A stretch of 64,000 nucleotides of DNA from Pilatotrama ljubarskyi (taxonomy: Eukaryota > Basidiomycota > Agaricomycetes > Polyporales > Polyporaceae). A program made the translations under genes and the position numbers. Shown piece by piece: positions 55,601 to 64,000 of this stretch; the stretch's first letter is position 1, and the number at the start of each line of letters is the position of its first letter. Below the pieces are notes generated by a model. The model was not told where the DNA came from. It did not search any database and saw nothing but the letters and a program-made list of their open reading frames with translations. The stretch is from NCBI GenBank assembly GCA_022385805.1, contig MU277695.1:168981-232980 (forward strand), given 5' to 3'.

Positions 55601-56321
55601 CAGTACAGGAGGATCTGCGGCGCAACGCGGAAGCCCGTAACATCCTCAGTGAGTCCCTCGGGAAGTTATGCCCGGAGCGGTCGAAGTGAAACTCACCACA
55701 CTTGGTATAGCGACCGAGTCCGTGATTGGCATGATCGACCGCCAGCGGCAGGATCAAGAACGGATGCTCAAAGCACTAGCTACAGGTACGTGTGATGACT
55801 TTCAATGATTTGGCATGCTCTGACGGGGCACAGAGCTGGGCAATGACATCCGTGGAGAGAGGCTGAGGTTCGTGGAGGCCATGAAGGAGGCGACTGCCAT
55901 CAATGTGCAGAGTACGTGTGCATTTTATCTGTCCCGTTCGCGCTGATGTCGACTCAAGGTTGTTCAGTCCACGTTGAAGAGTTCAAGAAGGAGCTCACGC
56001 GAGAGGTGATGCTTATGACCCAAGAAGTGACGCGTCTGCAAAGAGAAAGGCAGGGGCTCGAGCAGCAAATCGCGGACCTGTTCGCATTCTACGCTAAACA
56101 GAAGCAAGCAGGGAAGGTGAGCCTGAGAGCATATCTGACGCATCCCACCGCTCACCGTGTACACCGGATCGCAGGTGGTAGACGGAGGGCGTGTCCCTCT
56201 GCAGGCGCCGCCTGTCTCTCAACCCACCCTTACGCTCATGCCGGGCTCCATGCCACTGGCGACGGGCGCGTACCGACGCCCTCTGCCAAGTCCCGCGCCC
56301 AGTCCGACACGCTCTCGTTGA
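52689..56321 (+). CDS. Large protein with PH-like domain and C-terminal coiled coils, function unknown
   Basis: A conserved-type basidiomycete protein with no assigned function. From MSRYPQPLTRRSTATGSDDS it runs through a disordered basic region (RSFRNLLSVFKKSKPAAKE-like, about 53185). A beta-rich PH-like fold at about 53450-53780 shows QGPLLYLSRVPGPSGDTLPP, WMSCLAQLHTAHILVSWSTA, SRLVPFTACSDVRSLALGDL and FELLFEGRAREKFAAEGVAE, ending in the helix AERAGWVSAIW. A Ser/Pro-rich linker follows. The last 350 residues are helical and coiled-coil-like: VNIRTKVDEVLTEVRRLQPG, LNELNTWLEAFVKHGTSQIE, SDIRTFLVQHKERQEDTAAL, VIGMIDRQRQDQERMLKALA and MLMTQEVTRLQRERQGLEQQ. Introns occur near 53780, 55190, 55320, 55650, 55785, 55911 and 56117. 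It ends PSPAPSPTRSR at 56321. Membrane binding via PH and self-association are inferences. Confidence 0.8.
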
Positions 56322-56581
56322 TCCTATGTAATATACCTGTGCTTGCTTTCATGTTACCTCCTTTGCCTCGCTTAATACTCGCACAAAGCGATCCGTGAAC
56401 TGAAGGACTCGCGGGGGCAGAGATAATGGCGAGGGTAGAAGGGGCGATGGGCGCTTCTTTCGGACGGTGAATGAGGGTGGATCACGTGTCTAGAAGCGAC
56501 CCGGCATTCGCCGCCGTCGGACTGACGGACAACGCAAAGTCGAGCTCGCCGTCGCGCACATCCCGCTCTGCCACAAAAGTA

Positions 56582-57250
56582 ATGTCTGCGCTTCGTCTTG
56601 CCACCTCTGCTGCTCGGAGAGCACCCAGGACTTTCGCCCTCGGCAGGCGAGGCTACGCCGAGGCGGCCGACAAGATCAAGCTGTCTCTTGTCCTCCCTCA
56701 CCAGGTTCGTGCCAGCAACGGTGTACTCGGACAGCCGTCGCATTAATCCTCGCGATGTGTAGGCCATCTTCACCTCTGCCGATGTTGTCCAAGTCAACCT
56801 CGCGGCGGCGACTGGTGACATGGGTATCCTCGCCAACCACGCGCCGACGATTGAGCCTCTCCGCCCCGGTGTCGTTGAGGTCATTGAGTCCGGCAACCAG
56901 TCGAAAAAGTGGTTCGGTGCGTGGAGCCTTACTATGTGTCTACGCCCTCATGGGTCGTTATATTGATCAACCGTTACGCCGTAGTATCCGGCGGCTTTGC
57001 GACTGTCCACCCCAACAACAAGCTTACCATCAACGCGGTCGAGGCTGCTCCTCTCGAGGCGTTCTCTGCGGAGGTAACGTCCTTTCACCTCCCCTCTGCA
57101 CCTTTGACTCAAGATGTTGCGCAGGCGGTCCGTGCTAACCTCCAGGAGGCGTTGAGGGTCGCTGCTGGGAACGGTTCGGAGGAGGACAAGGTGGAGGCTC
57201 GCATTGAGGCGGATGTGTACGAGGCTCTGCAGCACGCTCTTGCCAAGTAA
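56582..57250 (+). CDS. ATP16: Mitochondrial F1-ATP synthase delta subunit
   Basis: Central-stalk subunit of F1Fo-ATP synthase (homologous to bacterial epsilon), in the mitochondrial matrix. Start MSALRLATSAARRAPRTFAL, followed by GRRGYAEAADKIKLSLVLPH: an Arg-rich presequence with a plausible cleavage near RRGYAEAA. After introns come AIFTSADVVQVNLAAATGDM, GILANHAPTIEPLRPGVVEV, the VSGGFATVHPNNKLTINAVE strand and the C-terminal helical hairpin (AVRANLQEALRVAAGNGSEE, ARIEADVYEALQHALAK). The end is at 57250. Length of about 165 residues is normal. Two introns, about 56705-56762 and 56917-56980, join these in frame. It follows the PH-like gene by 260 bp on the same strand. Confidence 0.95.
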
Positions 57251-57610
57251 AGTTGTCCTTCTGTCCCGCTTTCCTTGCGTAACGTAGAGTACAACTATGG
57301 ACTGCACGACGCACGCCTACCCCTGCCTCTGAGCCTCGCCGCCAGACGCCTTCAATAAGCTTTGTAGCGCGGTGACGTGCTGCTGTAACCACGGACGCGG
57401 CGAAAAGGCGGCGGCAGGGTCGAGTCTGGCTCCGTCCCACCATGTCACCTTCCGTGATCATCATGCGAGTGTGAATCCGAATGTGTACTTCCCTCCGCGG
57501 AGCTAAATAGATTCTCAAATATAAGCCTCGACGCGCCCCTGCAACTCTCGTCTTGAGCATCCCCCTCCAATTGTCGTCGAACGCGTCGCCGTAATTGTCA
57601 ATACTTCAGC
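57251..57610. other. Short intergenic region
   Basis: About 360 bp between the ATP synthase delta gene and the AlkB-like gene, same strand. It holds the 3' UTR and promoter; no additional feature is visible. Confidence 0.5.
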
Positions 57611-60600
57611 ATGAGAAGGCCTACGTCCTGGGACGACAGAGCTCTTCTCGAAGACGATCCTTTCGCGTCTGTGTTTCTTGCTCGCGAGCTCGACATCGGA
57701 GACCGACGCAACACAAGCTGGATCGAGCAGCTCGCTCAGGATATCAAGGACACCCCGAACGTGAGTGAACGCTACCCCGCGGCTCTGCACATACAGCCCG
57801 TCCTCTTGGTGTTGATTATATGACTGTCACATGCAGCAGCTCGCCGCCGCCGAGCAGTGGCTAGCGTACGCGTTCGAGGCCGAGGGCAAGACGCCAGCTT
57901 CCGATCATGGTTGTTTACAGCCTGGACACGCGACTCTCGAGTTGCTTGAGTTGTTCGTCCGTTTCTACTGGGCGCTGTACTCGGGGGACGACCGCGGCGC
58001 ACTGGTGATCGTCAATGCGGCGCGCAAAAAGCGCGGTTTTGGATATCGACTACCCGAAATGTCTCGAACGGAGTCAGAGGGTAGGTCGATGGTCGTAGCA
58101 AACTCTGACGATATTCCAGACGCAGTAGGGGCGTCGTCCTCTACCTCCGGGCGGCGGCGCAAGGGCCGCCGCGGTCGCAAGTCAAAGATGCACGTCCATA
58201 CCGAGCATAACAACACCTCCGTGGACAGCGGGGAGACCCATGACTCGCTGCCGGATGATGGAACAAGCCTCATCGAGGAACGCCGCCGAGTATACGCTTC
58301 TAATGGGTCTCCAGCTGCTCGCGCTTCAATCACTGAAAGTGCTGCGGACGGACCGAATGAAGATGATGGCAGAGAGGTATTCGCCTTGACGCGGGAAGGA
58401 GATATCGATGAACTTATGGAGCTGGCTGCCCCAATCCCGAGCACCACCGGAGAGTGGGTAGGTTGACCCGTTCACCTTATTCACTGGGAGGTGATTATGA
58501 CCGATACAACAGGTGTCCGAAGAAGCAGCTTTGATTACTCCGTCGCCTACCGCCGTGCCCTCCGCGTCCAGCAGCGATAGCAGGTCGACTACCGCAGTTG
58601 CCGAGCAGGTCGCTCCTGAACCTTCACCCAAGACTCCCAGGAAGAAGTCGCGCTCGTCCATCCCAGCTGAAGGCCTCCGTCAACGCCTTCCTAGGGGCGC
58701 CACCAATGCCAAACGTATCTCGCTAATGGCGAAGCGGGAGTATGTATATCACAGTAAAAAGAAGCGGAACCTCCAGGACGACATCGACTCCGATGTGCCT
58801 GTTGAGACCAAGCAGGACGGCGTAAAGGCGCCTGGCTCGCAAAAGCCTGATCGCACGAGGAAGAAGCCCAAGAAGTCAACAGCTCGCTCGCCCGCTCCGG
58901 ACGACTCGAGCTCTGCTGTGGTTCCGGGCGAAGCCCCGCCCCGTATCGACTCGCACACATCCTTCTCTTCCATTGCAGAACCGCCATCTGTCATTGACGG
59001 CGCCGTCTCCATGTCGACACAACGTCCAGCTTTGGGCGGCCCCTCGAGGTTGGGCGGGAAGGCGAAGCAGAAGACTGCTCGCAAGAAGCTCAAGAAGGCA
59101 CCTCAGGACACCAATGAACGCGCTGCTAAGCGTCAGCGAGGCAACGAAGATGATTCGAACCCCATCGGTGCCCTGAACGACGTCATGGCGCGACTTTCAG
59201 TACGTTCACATGATCAGCCGCTGCGACAGACAGCAGAGGATACTCCCACTGGTCGCGAGAAGCGTGAAGGAGGGCCGGTTTCGAACGGCCCTAAGGGTAA
59301 TAAGCGCACTCGTGCTCAAATGGATGGTCTACCGGTCAGCTCTCACGCGGAGCAGCCTGTAGTACGCGGACGCAAAATGGTCAAACTTCCTCCCCAGAAG
59401 TCGACTCATCGTAAACGACTGGCAGACATGGTGGCTCTGGCCCCACCTCCACAAGCCCTTAGTCTGCCGGCCAATTTATCGGAAGTAGACGGAATCATCC
59501 AAGACGTCGCTGTAGACGCCTTGCTCGGTCTGCGTAATGGGACAACGGTGGCGGATGAGTGGCTTGACGATCGGACAGCTCAAGACGACCCGCCAAGTTC
59601 TGACGACGAGGAAGATGTGCCTCTCAGGGCGGTCGTAGCGGCGAAGCAAGCTCCTGCGACCGTCGACGTTGTGCCCAGCCCAGCCATCTCACACCGGGGA
59701 GTAGACGGACTGGACTCCTTCGAGAACGGCGCACCTGGTAGTATTTCGCCCTTTGCTTCTGCTTCTGCTTCTACGCTTCCGTCTGCTGTCGTCGTAGACT
59801 ATATCCCGCTGATCCCGCTGCCGAGATCATATCCGCCATCCCCGCCGCCAAAGCAGCCATTGACTGCTCAGCCGATCATCTGGGCAGAGGTATGTCCGGA
59901 GAACTCGTTGCACATTCGCGGTCTGCTCAACATGGTTGTAGTCTCGTCAGGAGGTCTGTGAGTCGTTCGACTGGTTCAGGAGCTACCAAGGCGGCGTCTA
60001 CTACAACAACGACATGGTGAAGGGCTATCTGCTCAGCGCATTCTCCTCCAGGTGAGTATCACGTCGAGTACGCACGGGCTTCGCCATAATAGCGGTGTTG
60101 ATAGTCGTGATCTGTTCGCGCGCGACGGCCGCCTCATTGTGTCCCACGGGTTAGTCGCTCCCTCCGTTGTCGTCGAGGGCACAGTTAACCTGTCAAACCC
60201 AGCGGCGGCAAGGCCGAGAGCCTCCATAGTAAGAAGGGTCAAAGCGAGGTACAGGAGGCAGATGATCAACGAGAAGAGGATAAATCTGTCCGCGCTCTGC
60301 TGCGAACCTATCAGATGAAGCGACCTGTGGCCCTCATCATTGACGACAAGTACGCGCTCTTCCCCTACGATCTCGCAGCGAAGGGCTACACCTACGTGGT
60401 TCTGGGCTTCTACCACATTGCCCATGCATGGGGTGCGTATGCGACTACCTTCAAATCGCTCGTCCTACGATCAGCTCAGCGTTTGTCTCGTAGCCGAGCG
60501 TCAACCTGCTGCGAACGGAAGGGGTCACGTAGTCCGATATAAGTTCGCCTTCGAGTGGTGCACGAAGCAGCCAGAACCATGGTGGATCCCGGCGCCCGCA

Positions 60601-62371
60601 GGTGCTCCGCGGTGAGTGTATAAACGCTACAAATGTTACATTGGTTGCTTATGAGCCTCATAGTCCGGATTGTCCTCGCGCCGCTGCATCGATGTTCTCG
60701 TGCCCGTCCTGCGGAAGATTGTCGCCTTTCGTATATGCAGAGGCTCGGATGTGCCTGCAGCCGAACTGCATGGCCTTCTGGTCCCTCCTAGACGGCACTG
60801 AGCCGCCCGAGCAACTCACATACGACGAGTCCTTCTTGACCTCATCCTTCCTGTGCGATCATGAGACTCTAGAGGACATTGCACCGCTTCCCCCTGCCAC
60901 AGAGGCGCCGGACGGCGTGATCACCAGTCGCCGCTTCTGCAAGGGTTGGCATTGCAAGAAGTGTGGGCGACTCTCGTGCCGGTGAGTGCTCTGAGCCTTC
61001 TAGGAACGGATTCACCCATCCCACCATCTAGGTACAAATGGGAGCATTGGGAGTGTCAGAATTGCGGAGTAAGATATCTCTTCTCGCAGCTTCTACGTGC
61101 TCACGTCGTCGCCTGCAGGCCACGCTCCAAGTTTCTGGCAAGAACAGAAGTCCGCGGGAATTCTGGGGCCAAAGCAACTCGGACTTCATGCACCACAAGG
61201 TATCAGAGGATTCTGGTAGGTGTCGGTGGTCTTTTCACTAGCATCGTGGCTGACGGGGATGCCTTCGGCTCCATCCAGGCATTATCGTCTCTCAGCTGAA
61301 GATGTTCAAGACGGGAGACAGGTTCAGCTTCTACCACGTTTACATATTGCCGAAGAATAGGTATGTTCCAGTCCTAAGCGTTCAACTGGACTCTCTCACC
61401 CGAATCTCATCCAGAGGACGGATATACCTCATCCTTGGATCTCATCAAATCAACCAAGTCGCGAACGAGATATTCGAGGAGTACCAGGAGCAGGCTCGTT
61501 CTGGCGAACTTCGCTTCCGAAGATGGCCATTGAGAATGGTGAATTCCGATAGGATGAATATTGCCTGCCCACGTCGCATAGCCTGACCACCTTATAGCAC
61601 CAATGCCGCGGTGCCCTGCTCACGAATTACTTCTCTCAGAACAGTACGTACTGTATTTGTGTGCAGCATTGTGTCTAACGCGAACTTCCGCTGACCTGGC
61701 CGACCAGCCGGCGAGCCCTATCAGGTTCGTACAGACGGCCCATGCGACTGAGTCGACTAACCTCGCATTTCTCACAGTACGTAGGAGGAACGGCCAACAC
61801 AGTGCCCTTCGAGGGTGCACCGTCCGCCGTGGTCAAAGCTCGTGATCTGATCCAAGCCCGCATGGCCAGTGTGATGCAGGCAGAGAGCGGGCAGTACTGC
61901 TTCAACGAGGTGCTCAGTGCTGCGTACATGGAAAAGCAGAAGATGGCGGTTGGTGACGACGATGGCTAGGATGACGCGGCGACGTGCTGATGCTTGTTTG
62001 AGTAGTTCCACAGCGATGCCGAGCGGGGGCTCGGGCCGCGGGTGGCTTCGTTGTCGCTCGGGTCTGCAGCCTATATGCACTTCAGGCTCCTCAAGAAATA
62101 CCGCCAAGACAAGGGTTCCAGTCTGTCTAACAACGCACTTACTCTCTATCTTCGCCATGTACGCCCTCTCCCGTTTTTGTGTCTTTGGAGGGTGCTCAGA
62201 GAGCTGTATAGGGGGACGTCTTGATCATGGATGGGGCGGAGATTCAACAGTACTATGAGTAAGTCCACTGTATCTATCGTCCACTGCGCATCGCTCATAA
62301 GTTGAAGGCACACCGTGGTCCCGCTCAACTTCCGCATTGCAGCTACCGCTCGCCACATCAGCGCCCAATGA
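57611..62371 (+). CDS. AlkB-like 2-oxoglutarate/Fe(II) dioxygenase with long N-terminus and cysteine clusters
   Basis: Predicted nucleic-acid or protein hydroxylase/demethylase, substrate unknown. The start MRRPTSWDDRALLEDDPFAS (57611) is followed by a helical region (LLELFVRFYWALYSGDDRGA). About 600 residues of basic disordered sequence follow (KMVKLPPQKSTHRKRLADMV). After 59887 the exons become folded: EVCESFDWFRSYQGGVYYNN, KRPVALIIDDKYALFPYDLA, FEWCTKQPEPWWIPAPAGAP. Zn-ribbon-like clusters follow: FSCPSCGRLSPF with CLQPNC, and GWHCKKCGRLSCRYKWEHWE with CQNCG. The catalytic core has YMEKQKMA joined to FHSDAERGLGPRVASLSLGS; the H-x-D iron ligands are coded at 62009-62017. NALTLYLRHGDVLIMDGAEI follows, then the distal His in YYEHTVVPLNFRIAATARHI with the 2OG-binding Arg. 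End at 62371. The exons at 59960-61720 are the least certain, and a split into two genes cannot be excluded. Confidence 0.8.
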
Positions 62372-62581
62372 TCTATTCGTACCACATGTCCCCCCTCTAA
62401 AGCTCATTCCACAATGTACATGTACTATCGTTGCGCATTACTGTTGTCGTACGCTCTTGCCTTGCTTCCGGCTCACTTCCACCTTCGCCTCCTTATGTAG
62501 TCCGCTATATACGCTATCGCGTTCTCGATGCATCGTCATGCTGAACTCATACACATACTAATACCACATTTACTTCTTGTA

Positions 62582-64000
62582 CTACGCGTTGTCTTGCTTG
62601 CTTTCGCTACTACCTTCGTCATGTTCGCCCTTTTTGAATCCTTGGAAGTACTTTTCTCGGAAGTCTTTGTGCGCCGGTACATGTGCTGCGACGTTTTCTG
62701 TTACTGCATGCGCCGGATCGAACGTAGGCGGCGGATATTTCCCCGTGGTCGTTTTCCGTACTGTAATCAGCTACGATCCTCACCCTAAGTACCGTGAATC
62801 GTGCAGACGTGTTGAGACTCACTCGTCGGCCCCAAGAGCCAAAATCCTGCAGCGAGTTCGCGACAAGCTCCATCCCGTCGCACAACATCGCCTCCACATC
62901 GACCTCCTTGTATTCCTCCGTCACTGTGGGGAGGAAGAACACGAGGCGTCCGCGAGGCTTGAGCATATACCGAGCGAGCAGCACCAGATCTCGTGCGAGC
63001 TCAGAGAGCTCATATGGTCTCGTGGGTGGGATGTACGGCTGGTCGTCACTGGTGCAGCGAGACGTCTAGTCAGTGGTGCACAAGCGAACAACGATGGGCC
63101 AACTGACGGGCGAGGGATATGTACTGGAACAGGGCCCTCTTTTGGTGGCCGTGGATTCTTGCGCCCAAGCCTCTTCGCACCCGCCCGGACGCCATCTGTA
63201 TACGTAGGCTTAGTTCGCCTATCCGCGCAAGAAGGCCGACCGACGACGTACATGGTGGATCCGTCACGATCGCATCAAAGAGTCCCCCGCATCTCCAGGG
63301 ATTCTGCGTCACGTCGAAGGTGCACAAGTCCATGATGCGATTGGCCACACCGTACTGTGCTGCTGCGCGGACGATCCCAGGTGGTTTGGCTGGAAGAGGC
63401 TGTTCAACGAGCAGATAGGATTGTACGACGCGTGCCTTACCCTTTCCTCGCATTTGCCGACCGTCAATATCCGAGCCATACACGAACGCTCCGAAGTGCG
63501 CTGTTGTCTAAGATTACCGTCCATTAAAATCCGCAGCGTGGAAAAGCATGTTGAGAAGACGCACATATGCCATGCTCCCTGTTCCGATGAATGGATCGTA
63601 GATAAGCTTGCCGGGAGCAGCCTGAGGGATTCTTTAGCATCGCTTGATCATTAATGAAGAAGGATTCGGTACCAGCGTTTGGTTCGCCATCAGGAGAGAC
63701 ATCTCAGCCTCCATGCTGGTGTTACCGTAATAGACTCGCTTTTTTACATCAAACTTCTTCACTAGCGGACGGGCAGAGCCAGTCTCTATCTGAGGTTGAT
63801 CAGGTGTGTTGAGAGGCGTCATTGGAGGCGAGCTTTGAGGGACCGTACCAATCGTCCGAACCAGACCTCTTCAAATTCGCCATCGCCTTCGTCTTTAGCT
63901 CGGGTTGTACCGTGCTTGTCCTTGTCTGTCTCCTCAGCAACTGTGTGAGAGCAGTTGTGCAGTGCTGATAAAACAAACCTACACTCTTCGAAGCAGACGA
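62582..64000 (-). CDS. TRM11: tRNA (guanine-10-N2) methyltransferase catalytic subunit, Trm11 (5' end outside window)
   Basis: With Trm112, Trm11 makes m2G10 in tRNA. The stop is at 62582 and the gene runs off the right edge, so the N-terminal THUMP-containing part is mostly missing. Exons read: FGRLV, KKFDVKKRVYYGNTSMEAEM, SLLMANQTL, APGKLIYDPFIGTGSMAY (SAM-binding motif I), AFGSDIDGRQMRGKGKA, NRIMDLCTFDVTQNPWR, then GLFDAIVTDPPYGVRAGAKR. The DPPYG motif is the Asp-Pro-Pro-Tyr catalytic signature of N2/N6 methyltransferases; its Tyr codon is split by an intron with donor near 63250. ELARDLVLLARYMLKPRGRL, VFFLPTVTEEYKEVDVEAML and HKDFREKYFQGFKKGEHDEG complete the C-terminus. The AlkB-like gene converges on it, with 210 bp between stop codons. 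Confidence 0.93.

Noticed and set aside
1..64000. CRISPR arrays, bacterial operons, prophage or plasmid features
   Set aside because: The window is eukaryotic nuclear DNA with spliceosomal introns and a U6 gene; no regularly spaced repeats or bacterial signals were seen.

Overview
The window is nuclear DNA from a filamentous basidiomycete, most likely an agaricomycete wood-decay fungus. The evidence is a GC-rich sequence, genes broken by many 45-70 bp GT..AG introns, fungal-type gene families, a secreted GH27 alpha-galactosidase carrying a fungal cellulose-binding module (CBM1), and a mobile-element-like C2H2 protein gene. No species is assigned. Almost every gene is a mosaic of short exons, so the gene models below were built by joining exons at GT/AG junctions that keep frame. 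Outer boundaries are firmer than some internal junctions.

Layout, left to right. 1-2.0 kb: two minus-strand genes of unknown function; the first runs off the left edge and resembles the N-terminus of a basidiomycete transposon-associated protein. 2.4-3.8 kb: an Old Yellow Enzyme. 5.7-9.2 kb: a tandem pair of secreted ferritin-like (Rds1-type) genes, followed by a degenerate three-copy repeat. 9.8-15.2 kb: Ap4A phosphorylase/ATP adenylyltransferase, a DUF7727-type membrane protein and a single-pass membrane protein, all on minus. 15.8-21.7 kb: a large disordered protein ending in a HicA-like domain, then a Gyp1-type Rab GAP, both on plus. 21.9-28.7 kb: divergent Nup50/Nup2 and Mga2/Spt23 genes. 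29.1-35.4 kb: an inverted-repeat element, a Rec114-like candidate, an Hsp12-like gene and a membrane RING-H2 E3 ligase. 36-46.8 kb: GABA-type aminotransferase, secreted class-3 lipase, SDR, a second Hsp12-like gene and the CBM1-GH27 alpha-galactosidase. 47.4-48.0 kb: a U6 snRNA gene and a second inverted-repeat element whose ends match the first. 49.2-64 kb: Bli-3-type flavin-binding stress protein, two largely disordered proteins, F1-ATP synthase delta, an AlkB-like dioxygenase with cysteine clusters, and the 3' part of a Trm11-type tRNA methyltransferase.

These genes do not form a pathway cluster; this is a typical euchromatic fungal segment of housekeeping genes (ATP16, TRM11, NUP50, GYP1, MGA2, U6) mixed with secreted or stress-related genes (Rds1 pair, Hsp12 pair, Bli-3, lipase, alpha-galactosidase). 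The most notable signals are: two non-autonomous inverted-repeat elements sharing termini; two duplicated gene pairs that differ in intron content; a 12-nt microexon inside the GH27 catalytic motif, with the nucleophile codon split by an intron; a HicA-like domain on a eukaryotic protein that apparently lacks the usual histidine; and an AlkB-like enzyme with a long disordered N-terminus and zinc-ribbon-like cysteines.
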